Notes: generated from the letters alone by a model not told the origin. A DNA stretch of 37,478 nucleotides from Kutzneria sp. 744 (GCF_000568255.1 NZ_KK037166.1:4948657-4986134), one strand, 5' to 3'. Positions 1 to 11,990 are shown, counted from the first letter of the stretch. A program made the numbers and translations.

Positions 1-1
1 C

Positions 2-151
2 GCCGTGGTGCAGAGCGTGGCCGACGACGGGTCCACCTCAGTGCTCCGGTCCGTGGACGACGCCGCGCCGGGAACACATCTGCGGGTGCGGCTCGTTGAC
101 GGGGCGATCCGTGCCGTCGTGCCCGACGACGACACCCGTGAGCGGAGGTAG
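2..151 (+). CDS. xseA: Exodeoxyribonuclease VII large subunit, C-terminal fragment
   Basis: Only the last 49 codons are inside the window; the rest lies beyond the left edge. The frame is open from base 2 to a TAG at 149-151. The tail alternates hydrophobic and charged residues (RVRLVDGAIRAVV), as in the C-terminal beta-rich end of XseA, where the repeated phrase 'rvrv.dG.i.a.v' is common. XseA is the catalytic subunit of the nuclease that degrades single-stranded DNA from both ends. The call rests mainly on xseB lying 430 bases downstream in the same operon. The fragment alone is too short for a firm family assignment. Confidence 0.72.
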   Translation, partial: AVVQSVADDGSTSVLRSVDDAAPGTHLRVRLVDGAIRAVVPDDDTRERR

Positions 152-153
152 GG

Positions 154-588
154 GTGCCATACCCGGCGCGTGAACCCACGTTCCTCCCGTTGACGGTTGC
201 CACCGCCAGAGCCGCGGCCGACAGCCCCGACCAGTCCGAGCCCACCCGCGGCGCGCGGGTCGTGCAGTACTGCGCCGAGGCCGCGAACTCCGCCGCCGTC
301 GACACCTGGACCGCCATGCTCGCCGGCTGCGACTACCCCGGCCGCCGGGCGTTACCCTCGCGTCTCCACGAACTGACCGAGGCCGCCTCGGTCTATGTGG
401 GGACGCAGTGGTGGTACGGCGACGGTTCGGTGCACCGGCGTCGCGTCGCCGATGCCGAGGACCGCATCGGCGAGGCGGTGCAGGAGGGCGACGGCGCCGA
501 GTTCGCCGAGGCGTTCGTCGGGTACGACCAGGCCGTCGCGGCGGTTGTGGTCCGGGTGCAGAGCCAGATGGGAACCAGCGCGACATGA
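154..588 (+). CDS. Unknown protein encoded between xseA and xseB
   Basis: A 144-residue protein that I do not recognise. It starts with GTG two bases after the xseA stop; a GGAGG inside the xseA tail gives a well-spaced ribosome binding site. Its TGA overlaps the xseB ATG in an ATGA junction, so it is almost certainly co-translated with both exonuclease VII subunits. The sequence is soluble, alanine-rich and mostly predicted helical, with a central GTQWWYGDG segment near residues 82-90 and no signal peptide or membrane span. Most bacteria have xseA next to xseB, so a gene placed between them could be an accessory or regulator of exonuclease VII. That is inference from position only. Confidence 0.8.
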   Translation: MPYPAREPTFLPLTVATARAAADSPDQSEPTRGARVVQYCAEAANSAAVDTWTAMLAGCDYPGRRALPSRLHELTEAASVYVGTQWWYGDGSVHRRRVADAEDRIGEAVQEGDGAEFAEAFVGYDQAVAAVVVRVQSQMGTSAT

Positions 589-800
589 CGGAACCGACGC
601 TCGGCTACGAGGCCGCGCGCGACGAGTTGGCCGAGGTCGTCCGCAAGTTGGAGGCCGGTGGCCTGTCGCTTGAGGACTCGTTGGCGCTGTGGGAGCGCGG
701 CGAGGCACTGGCCAAGGTCTGCGAGGGGCACCTGGCCGGCGCCCGTCAGCGGGTGGAGACGGCGCTGGCGGTCGTCGAGGAGGACGTCGCCGAGAGCTAG
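585..800 (+). CDS. xseB: Exodeoxyribonuclease VII small subunit
   Basis: A 71-residue, highly charged helical protein. The family pattern is clear: [20 protein letters not shown], then [20 protein letters not shown], then a helix ending in a stretch of glutamates. XseB subunits decorate the XseA core and form long helical arms; the holoenzyme degrades single-stranded DNA in repair and recombination. The ATG overlaps the stop of the upstream gene (ATGA), which supports translational coupling. Length is normal for the family (about 70-85 residues). The gene ends 14 bases before the stop of a convergent gene, so the operon ends here. Confidence 0.95.
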   Translation: MTEPTLGYEAARDELAEVVRKLEAGGLSLEDSLALWERGEALAKVCEGHLAGARQRVETALAVVEEDVAES

Positions 801-814
801 GCCCACTTTGACGG

Positions 815-1429
815 TCAGGACTGTTTCGGCAGCGGAGTCGCCGTCTGCACGGCCTGGGCGAGCGTGCGGAAGTCGGCGTCCTTGCCGTTGCCGGAGATCA
901 GCAGCCGGACCCCGCCGACGTTGGCCAGCCACGAGGTCTCGTTGCGCCGGGCCGGGTAGATGGTCCAGCTCACACCCTCGACGTCGATGGTGCCGGTCGC
1001 GGCCGGCTCCGACTTCGGATCGTCGGTCTCGGAGGCGATGAGGTCGCGGGCCGCACCCTGCGTCTGGGACAGCCGCAGGTAGTGGCCGCTGGCCGTGAGC
1101 CAACCGACGCGGACCACGGGTCGGGCCTGGTCGCCGGCGCCGATGGAGATCGTGTCGGTGGAGTTGGCGCGCCAGCCGGCGGGCAGCTTCGGCTCCCGGA
1201 CCGGGACGTCCGTGCCGGCCGCGATGCCGGTCAGGGCGGTGTGGACGTCGACCGTCGGCACCGCGCTGGTCTCGATCGTCGGGCCGCCCGGGCTGAACGA
1301 GCAGCCGCGGCTGAAGCCCAGCACCGCGGCCACGATCACCAGCAGCGCCGCCAGCGACAGCACCATGTCGCGGGCGGTCTGCGAGCCGCGTCCGGACCGC
1401 TGCGGGGTGGGCGTCTGCGAGTCGGGCAC
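815..1429 (-). CDS. DUF4245 family membrane-anchored protein
   Basis: A 204-residue protein with a short basic, Ser/Thr/Gln-rich cytoplasmic tail, one transmembrane helix at about residues 22-41 (MVLSLAALLVIVAAVLGFSR) and an extracytoplasmic domain with PKLPAGWRANS and later SWLANVGGVRLLISG. These match the DUF4245 family, which is restricted to Actinobacteria and often lies next to glpX, as here. Its function is unknown. The start is GTG; the glpX gene diverges 141 bases away, so the two share an intergenic promoter region. The assignment to the family is confident; no biochemical role can be read from the sequence. Confidence 0.88.
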   Translation of the reverse strand: MPDSQTPTPQRSGRGSQTARDMVLSLAALLVIVAAVLGFSRGCSFSPGGPTIETSAVPTVDVHTALTGIAAGTDVPVREPKLPAGWRANSTDTISIGAGDQARPVVRVGWLTASGHYLRLSQTQGAARDLIASETDDPKSEPAATGTIDVEGVSWTIYPARRNETSWLANVGGVRLLISGNGKDADFRTLAQAVQTATPLPKQS

Positions 1430-1570
1430 CCGGCCATCGTCTCAAGCTGGTCGTACGCGGTCGCACCGGGTGCTGTTTCTCACCGCGGAATCGATCACGG
1501 GCCGGTCCCGGGCGGGTGATCTGCGAGGATTTCCGGGTAGTCCTGCCACGAGCAGAACAGGGAGGCCGCC

Positions 1571-2617
1571 ATGACCACCACCGAGCCCCGGCGATCGCCG
1601 GAGGCACCCGACCGCAACCTCGCGATGGAACTGGTCCGCGTGACCGAGGCCGCCGCGATGGCCGCCGGCCGATGGGTGGGCAGGGGCGACAAGAACGGCG
1701 GCGACGGCGCGGCGGTGGACGCCATGCGCAAGCTCATCGGCACGGTGTCCATGCGCGGCGTCGTCGTGATCGGCGAGGGCGAGAAGGACGAGGCGCCCAT
1801 GCTGTTCAACGGCGAGGAGGTCGGCAACGGCGACGGGCCCGACTGCGACGTGGCCGTGGACCCGGTCGACGGCACCACGCTGATGAGCAAGGGCATGCCC
1901 AACGCCGTGGCCGTGCTGGCGGTCGCCGAGCGCGGCGCGATGTACGACCCGTCGGCCGTGTTCTACATGGAGAAGATCGCCACCGGCCCGGAGGCCGCGG
2001 ACGTCATCGACCTGACCGCGCCGGTCGCGGAGAACATCCGCCGCGTGGCGCGGGCCAAGCACAGCGACGTCGAGGACGTCACGGTGTGCATCCTGGATCG
2101 CGCGCGCCACGAGCAGCTGGTCAAGGAGGTCCGCGAGGCCGGCGCCCGGATCCACTTCATCGCCGACGGCGACGTGGCCGGCGCGATCTCGGCGGCCCGC
2201 CCCGGCACCGGCGTCGACCTGTTGCTGGGCATCGGCGGCACGCCCGAGGGCATCATCACGGCGTGCGCCATGAAGTGCATGGGCGGCGAGATCCAGGGGC
2301 GGCTGTGGCCGCAGGACGAGGCCGAGCGGCGCAAGGCGCTGGACGCCGGGCACGACCTGACCCGCGTGCTCACCACGGAAGACCTGGTGCGCGGCGACAA
2401 CGTGTTCTTCTGCGCCACCGGCGTGACCGACGGCAGCCTGGTGCGCGGCGTGCAGTACCGCGCGGGCGGCTGCACCACGCACTCGATCCTGATGCGGTCC
2501 AAGTCCGGCACGGTGCGGGTGATCGAGGGCTTCCACCGGCTGACCAAGCTGCGCCAGTACTCCTCCGTGGACTTCGACCGATTGGCCGACGCCGAGGCCC
2601 TTCCCCCGCTGCCGTAG
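1571..2617 (+). CDS. glpX: Class II fructose-1,6-bisphosphatase (GlpX)
   Basis: A 348-residue enzyme hydrolysing fructose 1,6-bisphosphate to fructose 6-phosphate, a committed step of gluconeogenesis, in the cytoplasm. Visible signatures of the GlpX family are the metal-binding [10 protein letters not shown] near residues 69-78, DPVDGTT starting at residue 97, and [10 protein letters not shown] in the sugar-phosphate half. Length fits the family. The ATG follows a strong GGGAGG at good spacing. Actinobacteria usually rely on GlpX as their main fructose bisphosphatase. The gene is followed by fumC a little downstream, the same association as in mycobacteria, here interrupted by two other genes. 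Confidence 0.96.
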   Translation: MTTTEPRRSPEAPDRNLAMELVRVTEAAAMAAGRWVGRGDKNGGDGAAVDAMRKLIGTVSMRGVVVIGEGEKDEAPMLFNGEEVGNGDGPDCDVAVDPVDGTTLMSKGMPNAVAVLAVAERGAMYDPSAVFYMEKIATGPEAADVIDLTAPVAENIRRVARAKHSDVEDVTVCILDRARHEQLVKEVREAGARIHFIADGDVAGAISAARPGTGVDLLLGIGGTPEGIITACAMKCMGGEIQGRLWPQDEAERRKALDAGHDLTRVLTTEDLVRGDNVFFCATGVTDGSLVRGVQYRAGGCTTHSILMRSKSGTVRVIEGFHRLTKLRQYSSVDFDRLADAEALPPLP

Positions 2618-2733
2618 CCAACCGGAGTCTCAACCGTTATCAACGGACGGACATCCCGACACAACCCCCGCATACAGTGTCGCGTCGTTGCAGGTGATCG
2701 ACGTTGTGTTCGGGGATGGCAGGGGAGAACTCC

Positions 2734-3345
2734 GTGCGGGTGAACAAGATCGTGCTGGCGCTGGCCGCGGTGGGCGCGGCCGGGCTGATGACGGCGTGCT
2801 CGACCGGGGTGGACCTCGCGTCCAACGCCTCGCCGGTGAGCACGTCGGCCAGCGCGACCACGACGACCACCACAACGACGACCACCACGGTCGCGCCGAC
2901 GACCACCACGACTCCCCCACCGACCACGACCACCACCACCACGGTCAAGCCGACCACCACCACGAAGCCCAAGCCGGTAGGCAAGGCGCCGGGCACGCCG
3001 TGCCAGGCGACCATGGCGGCCTGCGTGAGCAAGAGCACCGGGCAGGCGTGGCTGATCTACAACGGCGTGGTCACCTACGGGCCGGTGCCGATGATGCCGG
3101 GCAAGGCGTCCGAGCCGACCCCGGTCGGCTTCTTCCACGTGGAGTGGAAGGACAAGCACCACAAGAGCAGCGAGTTCAACGACGCGCCGATGGAGAACTC
3201 GGTGTTCTTCGCGGCCGGCGGCATCGCCTTCCACGAGGGCAGCCTGACGCGGCCGTCGGCCGGCTGCGTGCACCTGACGCTGGCGGCGTCGGCGAAGTTC
3301 TACGCGAACCTGGACGTCGGCGACCCGGTGCAGGTCGTCGCCTGA
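2734..3345 (+). CDS. L,D-transpeptidase (YkuD) lipoprotein with Thr-rich linker
   Basis: A 203-residue exported protein. I chose GTG at 2734 because AGGGGAG ends six bases before it and the product then begins with a basic signal peptide; an ATG at 2716 in frame is poorly spaced. The signal peptide ends LMTAC, making Cys22 a likely lipidation site. A linker of about 45 residues is almost only threonine and proline. The C-terminal YkuD domain carries the catalytic pattern from His167 to Cys178 (HEGSLTRPSAGC), the H-x-S/T-x-G-C motif of L,D-transpeptidases, which make 3-3 cross-links in peptidoglycan or anchor proteins. The domain is small, resembling short actinobacterial YkuD proteins. Substrate is not known. 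Confidence 0.88.
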   Translation: MRVNKIVLALAAVGAAGLMTACSTGVDLASNASPVSTSASATTTTTTTTTTTVAPTTTTTPPPTTTTTTTVKPTTTTKPKPVGKAPGTPCQATMAACVSKSTGQAWLIYNGVVTYGPVPMMPGKASEPTPVGFFHVEWKDKHHKSSEFNDAPMENSVFFAAGGIAFHEGSLTRPSAGCVHLTLAASAKFYANLDVGDPVQVVA

Positions 3346-3355
3346 GTGCGCTTGG

Positions 3356-4345
3356 TCAACCCTCGTTGCTGGAGTGCCCCGGGAACAGGTGCGCCTCGGG
3401 GTTCAGCATCACGGCGAGGTTGTTGACCGCGGTCGCGGCCTCGCCGAAGCCGGTGGCGATCAGCTTGACCTTGCCCGGATACGTGGCGACGTCGCCGGCG
3501 GCGTAGACCCGCGGCCGGGCGGTGAGCATCGTCGTGTCGACGGACACGGCGCGGTGGTCCAGCTTCAGGCCCCAGGACTCGATCGGCCCCAGGTCGGCCA
3601 CGAAGCCCAGCGCGGCGACCGCCGTCTGCGCCGGCAACACCTTGCGGTCGCCGCCCTTGACCTCGATCTCCACCTCGGCGAGCAGCCCGTTGTCGCCGCC
3701 GCGCAGCTCGGTGACCTGAGCGTCGGTGATGATCGGCACGCCCAGCTCGCGGACCTTGGTGACGGTCGCCGCGTGCGCCCGGAAGGCCGCGCGGCGGTGC
3801 ACGAGGGTGACGCTGTTGGCGATGGGGTGCAGCGCGAGCGCCCAGTCGAAGGCGGAGTCGCCGCCGCCGACGATCACCACGTCCTGGCCGAGATGCGCGT
3901 CCAGTGACGGCACGAAGTACACGACGCCCTTGCCGACCCAGCCGTCGCCGGCGGGCAGCGGGCGCGGGTTGAACGCCCCCATGCCGGCGGTGATCAGGAT
4001 CGCGCCGGCGCGGACGGTCGTGCCGTCGGCGAGGCCGACGACGAGGCCGTTGTCGGCGTCCTCGACCGTGCGGGCCTGACGGCCGAGCAGGTAGCGGGGC
4101 TTCCACTGGGCGGCCTGCTCGACCAGCGCGTTGATCAGGTCGCGGCCGCGCACCGCCGGGAAGCCGGCGATGTCGAAGATCATCTTCTCCGGGTACATCG
4201 CGGAGACCTGGCCGCCGGGCTCGGGCAGCGCGTCCACCAGCGCGGTGGACAGCTCCCGGAAGCCCGCGTAGTAGGCGGCGAACAGGCCCACCGGGCCCGC
4301 GCCGACCACCAGGAGATCGACCTCGACGTCGTCCGGAGAACTCAT
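3356..4345 (-). CDS. Thioredoxin-reductase-like ferredoxin/flavodoxin-NADP+ reductase
   Basis: A 329-residue flavoprotein. The FAD-binding Rossmann motif GAGPVGLFAAYYAGFR is at about residues 16-31, and the NADPH-binding GGGDSAFDWAL near residue 160. The FAD-contacting AAGDVATYPGK lies near the C terminus. It has the thioredoxin reductase fold but lacks the CxxC redox pair, which is the mark of the type 2 ferredoxin-NADP+ reductases (YumC/TrxR-like). The likely role is electron transfer between NADPH and ferredoxin or flavodoxin in the cytoplasm. The gene converges on the L,D-transpeptidase gene with a 10-base gap and diverges from fumC. The natural electron partner cannot be told from here. 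Confidence 0.9.
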   Translation of the reverse strand: MSSPDDVEVDLLVVGAGPVGLFAAYYAGFRELSTALVDALPEPGGQVSAMYPEKMIFDIAGFPAVRGRDLINALVEQAAQWKPRYLLGRQARTVEDADNGLVVGLADGTTVRAGAILITAGMGAFNPRPLPAGDGWVGKGVVYFVPSLDAHLGQDVVIVGGGDSAFDWALALHPIANSVTLVHRRAAFRAHAATVTKVRELGVPIITDAQVTELRGGDNGLLAEVEIEVKGGDRKVLPAQTAVAALGFVADLGPIESWGLKLDHRAVSVDTTMLTARPRVYAAGDVATYPGKVKLIATGFGEAATAVNNLAVMLNPEAHLFPGHSSNEG

Positions 4346-4514
4346 CGCTTGGGCCCCGCTTTCCGCCTGTGGTGGGAGGCAGTGATCGCGAACACGTCCG
4401 ACTCTAGTGCGGTTCGCGGCGGGGGCGTCAGGACATCTAGGGATTCAGGGGACGAGACTGGGGGGTGCTGCACGCCACGCTGCCCGGTGCCGCTTGTAGG
4501 TCCAGACTCGAACT

Positions 4515-5912
4515 ATGGGTGAGCAGCAGTACCGGATCGAGCACGACACGATGGGCGAGGTCAGGGTTCCCGCCGAGGCGCTGTGGCGCGCGCAGACGCA
4601 GCGCGCCGTGGAGAACTTCCCGATCTCGGGGCGGGGCCTGGAGCGATCACAGATCCGGGCGTTGGGCCTGCTCAAGGCGGCCGCCGCGACCGTGAACAAG
4701 CGGCTCGGCGTGCTGCCCGAGGACATGGCCGACGCGATCGTGGCCGCGGCCAAGGAGGTCGCCGACGGCGCTTGGGACGCGCAGTTCCCGATCGACGTGT
4801 TCCAGACCGGCTCGGGCACCTCGTCGAACATGAACGCCAACGAGGTCATCGCCACGCTGGCCACCCGTGCGCTCGGCCGTGACGTGCATCCCAACGACCA
4901 CGTGAACGCCTCGCAGTCGTCCAACGACACCTTCCCCACGACCATTCACGTCGCGGCCACGGAGGCCGTGGTGCGGGACGTCGTGCCGGCGCTGGAGCAC
5001 CTGGTCGCCGTGCTGCGCAAGCGGGCCGAGGAGTGGGGCGACCTGGTGAAGTCCGGTCGCACGCACCTGATGGACGCCGTGCCGATCACTCTCGGCCAGG
5101 AGGCCGGCGGCTGGGCGTCGCAGGTCGCCTACGGCGTCGAGCGGCTCCAGGCCAGCCTGCCGCGGCTGGGCGAGCTGCCGATCGGCGGCACCGCGGTCGG
5201 CACCGGTCTCAACGCGCCGGAGGGTTTCGGCGCCGCGGTGGCGGCGGAACTGGCCTCGTTGACCGGACTTCCGCTGACCGAGGCCCGCGACCACATCGAG
5301 GCGCAGGCCAGCCGGGACGGGGTCGTGGAGATCTCCGGCCAGCTCCGCACCGTCGCGGTGTCCCTGTTCAAGATCGCCAACGACCTGCGCTGGCTGGGCT
5401 CCGGGCCGCGCACCGGCCTGGCCGAGCTGGCCCTGCCGGACCTCCAGCCGGGCTCGTCGATCATGCCGGGCAAGGTGAACCCGGTGATCTCGGAGGCGAC
5501 CATGATGGTGGTGGCCCAGGTGATCGGCAACGACGCGGCGGTGGCCTTCGCCGGCACCCAGGGCAACTTCGAGCTGAACGTGATGCTACCGGTGATCGCC
5601 CGCAACGTGCTGGAGTCGGCCCGGCTGCTCGCCGCCGTGGCGAGGCTGTTGGCGGACAAGGTGATCGCCGGCGCGGTGCCGGACGCCGACCGCATGCGGG
5701 AGTACGCGGAGTCCTCGCCGTCCGTGGTGACCCCGCTCAACCGCTACCTCGGCTACGAGGAGGCGGCGTCGATCGCCAAGCAGGCGTTGAAGGAGCGGCG
5801 CACCATTCGCGAGGTCGTGCTGGCCCGCGGACATGTCGACTCGGGCAAGGTCACCGTCGAACAGCTCGACGAGGCTCTGGACGTGCTTCGGATGGCCCGC
5901 GGCGGGCGCTGA
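4515..5912 (+). CDS. fumC: Class II fumarate hydratase
   Basis: A 465-residue enzyme of the aspartase/fumarase superfamily, interconverting fumarate and malate in the TCA cycle. The superfamily signature [10 protein letters not shown] is at residues 313-322; the fumarate-binding segments [14 protein letters not shown] (near residue 97), [11 protein letters not shown] (near 135) and [10 protein letters not shown] (near 181) are all intact. Length matches FumC (about 465). The class II enzyme is free of iron-sulphur clusters and therefore oxygen-stable. No good Shine-Dalgarno precedes the ATG, but the N-terminal [16 protein letters not shown] is typical of the family. The 3' end overlaps the EamA gene on the other strand by 62 bases. 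Confidence 0.97.
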   Translation: MGEQQYRIEHDTMGEVRVPAEALWRAQTQRAVENFPISGRGLERSQIRALGLLKAAAATVNKRLGVLPEDMADAIVAAAKEVADGAWDAQFPIDVFQTGSGTSSNMNANEVIATLATRALGRDVHPNDHVNASQSSNDTFPTTIHVAATEAVVRDVVPALEHLVAVLRKRAEEWGDLVKSGRTHLMDAVPITLGQEAGGWASQVAYGVERLQASLPRLGELPIGGTAVGTGLNAPEGFGAAVAAELASLTGLPLTEARDHIEAQASRDGVVEISGQLRTVAVSLFKIANDLRWLGSGPRTGLAELALPDLQPGSSIMPGKVNPVISEATMMVVAQVIGNDAAVAFAGTQGNFELNVMLPVIARNVLESARLLAAVARLLADKVIAGAVPDADRMREYAESSPSVVTPLNRYLGYEEAASIAKQALKERRTIREVVLARGHVDSGKVTVEQLDEALDVLRMARGGR

Positions 5913-6780
5913 CCCGGCGGCGGTAGAGACCCAGGGTGCAGCCGGCGGCGACGGCGGCTGCACCCACCACCGCCGTGACGGTCAGCGGCTGTGCGTGCAG
6001 CAGCACCGAGACGACGAGCCCGGACACGGGCATCAGCCCGACCAGCACGCCCGCGCGGTCCGCCCCGATCCTCGCCACGCACGTGTACCAGCCGGTGAAG
6101 GCGACGGCGGTGACGAAGACTCCCAGCACCACCAACGCCGTTCCCTCGGTCGGCGTCGGCAGCCGCCACGCGGCTCCACCGTCCACAATGGTCGCAATGC
6201 CGGCGCCCGCGACGGCGGCGACGATGCTGGCCCACGTGGACACCTCCATGGCGCCCAACCGGTTCACCGGACCGATGCCGCACAACGTGAACAGCACCTC
6301 GCCCGCCATGCACGCCAGGGCGAGCAGCAGCCCCGGCCCGTGCCACGAGCCGCCGCCGGTGAGCACGGCGACACCCGCGACCACGACCCCCGCGCCGAGG
6401 ACGGCCGCCATCGCCGGACGTCGCCGGCCCAGCATCGGCACCGCGATCGCGAGCACCAGCGGCGTGCAGCCGACCACGGCCGTGACGAAGCCCGGCGTGG
6501 CATAGCGCTCGGCGGCCAGGATGGCCGCGTTGAAGCCGAGCATGCCGGCCACGACCATGCCGAGGATGCCGGCCAGGTCGCGCAGGCCGGGCATCGGCAG
6601 TCTGCGGCCGCGCGCCAGCAGCACGCCGAGCAGGATCAGGCCGCCGATCGCGTACCGGACCGCCTGCCCGGACAGCACCGGGTAGCCCTGGAGCAGCCCG
6701 GTCACCGGGAAGGACGCGCCGACCAGCAGGATGCTGCCCGCTCCGAACGCGACCGCCCTGATGTCCCCCGTGTTCGCCAT
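5851..6780 (-). CDS. EamA/DMT-family transporter
   Basis: A 309-residue integral membrane protein with about ten hydrophobic helices in two homologous halves, each ending in the EamA-type pattern (for example [20 protein letters not shown] in the first half). The drug/metabolite transporter superfamily exports amino acids, metabolites or drugs; the substrate is unknown here. The last roughly 20 residues are unusually basic and are encoded antisense to the 3' end of fumC, a 62-base tail-to-tail overlap. A MocR-type regulator gene, now broken, lies about 600 bases away; MocR regulators and EamA exporters are often neighbours, so it may once have controlled this gene. Confidence 0.9.
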   Translation of the reverse strand: MANTGDIRAVAFGAGSILLVGASFPVTGLLQGYPVLSGQAVRYAIGGLILLGVLLARGRRLPMPGLRDLAGILGMVVAGMLGFNAAILAAERYATPGFVTAVVGCTPLVLAIAVPMLGRRRPAMAAVLGAGVVVAGVAVLTGGGSWHGPGLLLALACMAGEVLFTLCGIGPVNRLGAMEVSTWASIVAAVAGAGIATIVDGGAAWRLPTPTEGTALVVLGVFVTAVAFTGWYTCVARIGADRAGVLVGLMPVSGLVVSVLLHAQPLTVTAVVGAAAVAAGCTLGLYRRRVSARRGPSEARPEPRRAVRR

Positions 6781-6857
6781 GCCCCCAGTCTGCGCTCAAC
6801 TGGTCCGTGCACCTGCACCACTTGACCCCATAGTTGGCGGACCACTTGGGGAGTTCG

Positions 6858-6891
6858 CGCAGTCCGTGCGGAGAGTTTCCGCAGTCCGTGC
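6858..6891. repeat. Two 12-bp direct repeats ahead of divergent genes
   Basis: CGCAGTCCGTGC occurs at 6858-6869 and again at 6880-6891, a 22-base period that places both copies on the same face of the helix. They lie in the 239-base region between the EamA gene and the small gene at 7020. The arrangement looks like a tandem operator, but no regulator family can be named from it. Confidence 0.4.
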
Positions 6892-7019
6892 ATTTGAGCG
6901 TTGGGCCAAGTCGCCATGACTGACCATGGGTTCGGGGCATCTCGGCGACCGGTTCGCGCTCTTGCTTGATGGGGGTGTGGCTGCCATCACACGGCGGCCA
7001 CCGCACTGGGAGGACTGAC

Positions 7020-7313
7020 ATGACCACTTCGACACCGTTGGCACCGCTAGCCACGACACAACCGCCCGTGGCCAACCACCGCGTGCTGGCCATGCTGCGC
7101 GCCGTCGCCGCCGGCCGAGCCCAGCTCACATGTAGCGCCGAGCCCGACCTGTTCGTGGACGGCGTCCCTTGCTGCGACCAGTTCACCGCCCACGTGCTCG
7201 CGCACGAGGGCCTGGTCCGCGCGGGCCAGCCGGGCACACCCGGCCAGCGCGTGCCGGCCGTGCTGACCAGAGCCGGGCACGCGCTCGTGGCCGGCGGCCG
7301 GGCGGCCGCGTGA
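7020..7313 (+). CDS. Small unknown protein, possible winged-helix-like
   Basis: A 97-residue protein starting at an ATG preceded by GGGAGG with six bases of spacing. After a Thr/Pro-rich N terminus there is a compact domain: RVLAMLRAVAAGRAQL, then EPDLFVDGVPCCDQF and a C-terminal VPAVLTRAGHALV. The helix-helix-wing layout and the LT.AG ending resemble small winged-helix proteins of Pseudonocardiales that are annotated only as hypothetical. I infer a nucleic-acid-binding or regulatory role at low confidence. It lies between the EamA exporter and the broken MocR regulator. The Cys-Cys pair near residue 50 could bind metal or form a disulphide. Confidence 0.75.
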   Translation: MTTSTPLAPLATTQPPVANHRVLAMLRAVAAGRAQLTCSAEPDLFVDGVPCCDQFTAHVLAHEGLVRAGQPGTPGQRVPAVLTRAGHALVAGGRAAA

Positions 7314-7354
7314 ACACGTGCGAGCCCTAACCGGCGGGTGGTTGTCGGGCATGC

Positions 7355-7375
7355 TCGACTGGTGAGCCCAGTCGA
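7355..7375. promoter_or_regulatory. Inverted repeat upstream of broken MocR gene
   Basis: TCGACTGG and CCAGTCGA form perfect 8-base arms around a 5-base loop. The site is 42 bases after the stop of the small gene and 34 bases before the MocR start. It may be a weak terminator or an operator of the regulator that is now a pseudogene. Nothing in the sequence decides between these. Confidence 0.35.
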
Positions 7376-7408
7376 CCGACCACCGCCCGGCGGCGGACCG
7401 CCGTATTC

Positions 7409-8736
7409 ATGACCACGAACACGACAGCGTCCACCCGTGAACTGCTGCTCCCCGCCGTCTCGGCCGAACCCGTACGCACCCGCGGCCGAGCCCTCGAGTC
7501 GGCACTGCGTGAGGCGATCCGAACCGGCCGACTGCGACCAGGCGCCCGGCTGCCGTCCAGCCGCGACCTCGCCGGCCAGCTCGGGCTGGCCCGAGGCACC
7601 GTCACCGCCGGATACGCCCAGCTGATCGCCGAGGGCTACCTGGTCGCCCGGCACGGCTCCGGCACCATGGTCGCCGACACCGAGTGCGGCGCCGCACCGA
7701 CGACATCCGACCCGACCCGGCCGGTCCGCTGGCGCTACGACCTGCGTCCCGGCATTCCGGCGCTGGGGGCGTTCCCCCGCGCCGAGTGGGTCACGGCGAC
7801 CAAGGCAGGCCTGGCCGAGTTGCCCGACGACGCGCTGGGCTACCCCGACTACGCGGGACTGCCCGCACTCCGGTCCGAGCTGGCCGGCTACCTGGGCCGG
7901 GTCCGCGCCGTCGCGGCCGACGCCGCCGAACATCGTGGTTCACCCCACGGCGTCGCCGAAGGCATGGGCCTGGATGTCTCACACTTATCGCATTCGAACT
8001 AGGCTCTGTGTTTTAGTCGATTAGGCCGGGGGCCGACCTGGCCGCGACCGGCTGCCGCGTCGTGCAGGTCACCTCGGCGCACCAGTTCCCGCTCGGCGTC
8101 GTGCTGCACCCCCAGCGCCGGCGGGCACTGGTCGCGTGGGCACGTGAGCGTGACGGCTTGATCCTGGAGGACGACTACGACGCCGAGCACCGGTATGACC
8201 GGCACGCCATGGGCGCGGTGCAGGCACTGGACCCGACGCGGGTCGCCTACCTCGGCAGCGTCAGCAAGGTGCTGTCGCCGGCACTGCGCATTGGCTGGCT
8301 CATCGCGCCGCCCGCGCTGCGCCCGGCCGTCATCGACGCCAAGCACTACAACGACCTCGGCGGCAGTCCGCTCCCCCAGGCCGCCCTCACCCACCTGCTC
8401 CGGACGGGTGGGTACGAACGGCACCTGCGGCGGACCAGGGCGCTCTACCGCCGTCGTCGGGACGCGTTGCTCGCAGCGGTCGCGGAACGGCTGCCCTCAT
8501 GGCAGGCCGTCGGTGTGGCGGCGGGACTGCATGTGGTGCTGCGGCTGCCGGACGGAACCGATGACCGGGCGCTGCAGCGGGCACTCGCCGTGAGCGGGGT
8601 CAACGCGTTCGCACTGTCCGGGTACGTCCCGAGTGGACAGACAGCGCCCTACCCGGGTCTGGTCGTCGGCTACGCGTCGCTCGGGCCGGATCGGCTCCGG
8701 TCGGCCGTGGCGTTGATCGCCGAATTAGCATCCTGA
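7409..8736 (+). pseudogene. Broken MocR/PdxR-type GntR-aminotransferase regulator
   Basis: Two reading frames encode the two halves of one regulator. The first (7409-8002) has the GntR winged helix (ESALREAIRTGRLRPGARLP, then SRDLAGQLGLARGTVTAGYA) and the start of the aminotransferase-like domain (LGYPDYAGLPALRSELAGYL). The second, in another frame from about 8029 to 8736, resumes at AATGCRVVQVTSAHQFPLGV and carries DDYDAEHRY and the PLP-lysine region GSVSKVLSPALRIGWL. Around 7929 the +1 frame reads NIVV, where intact homologues have IVVT followed by GVAEGMGL, so small indels occurred as well. Roughly 50 codons that family members have between the halves are missing and replaced by an A+T-rich stretch. 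Such regulators bind pyridoxal phosphate. This copy cannot be functional as a single protein. Confidence 0.88.
7975..8024. other. A+T-rich scar inside the broken regulator
   Basis: By hand count this 50-base stretch has 21 G/C (42%), far below the surroundings. It sits where about 50 codons of the MocR gene are missing. The GGCTCTGTGTTTTAGTCGAT part looks like the terminus of an insertion sequence left after imprecise loss. I cannot match it to a named element. No target duplication is evident. Confidence 0.45.
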
Positions 8737-8760
8737 ACACGATGCGCCGCGAGTCCGCGC

Positions 8761-8860
8761 CGGTGCCTGGAGCGGTTGCTGGATTTTTGAGGGCCGCCGC
8801 CCGACGCGCCCCACCACGCAGCCGACGCGGCCCTCGAAAATCCAGCAAGTGAAGGCACCG
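8761..8860. repeat. Long imperfect hairpin before the DNA ligase gene
   Basis: Core arms at 8776-8797 and 8827-8848 pair over 22 bases with a single position that would be a G-U pair in RNA. Outer arms CGGTGCCT (8761-8768) and AGGCACCG (8853-8860) also pair, across an unmatched segment. The loop is 29 bases. It lies in the 172-base gap between the broken regulator and the ligase gene. It may be a terminator for the upstream gene, but its length and symmetry also fit a dispersed palindromic repeat. Confidence 0.7.
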
Positions 8861-8908
8861 GTCACGAGCGGACTCGCCCCGCGCGGGACGCGCGGCGAAG
8901 ATACAGCC

Positions 8909-11885
<2,977 letters not shown>

Positions 11886-11990
11886 GCGGTGTGGTGCCGG
11901 GGGGCGTCTTCGGGTGGTGCGGCCCGGCGGCGTCTTCGGGCGGCCGTGCGACCTCATCGGGCAGAGATCGGCCGCCGGCAAAGAAATGGG

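Noticed and set aside
2855-2965. ACC/ACG repeat run that looked like a microsatellite or array
   Set aside because: It codes for the Thr/Pro linker of the L,D-transpeptidase and is in frame throughout.
5753-7933. Minus-strand frame of 726 codons with a Cys-rich patch resembling a zinc ribbon
   Set aside because: It runs across fumC, EamA, an intergenic region and two other genes. The Cys patch lies over intergenic direct repeats and has no start or Shine-Dalgarno of its own.
11905-11945. Direct repeat GGCGTCTTCGGG twice upstream of the ABC operon
   Set aside because: Short and G+C-rich; expected by chance in this composition and not placed relative to the promoter in a telling way.
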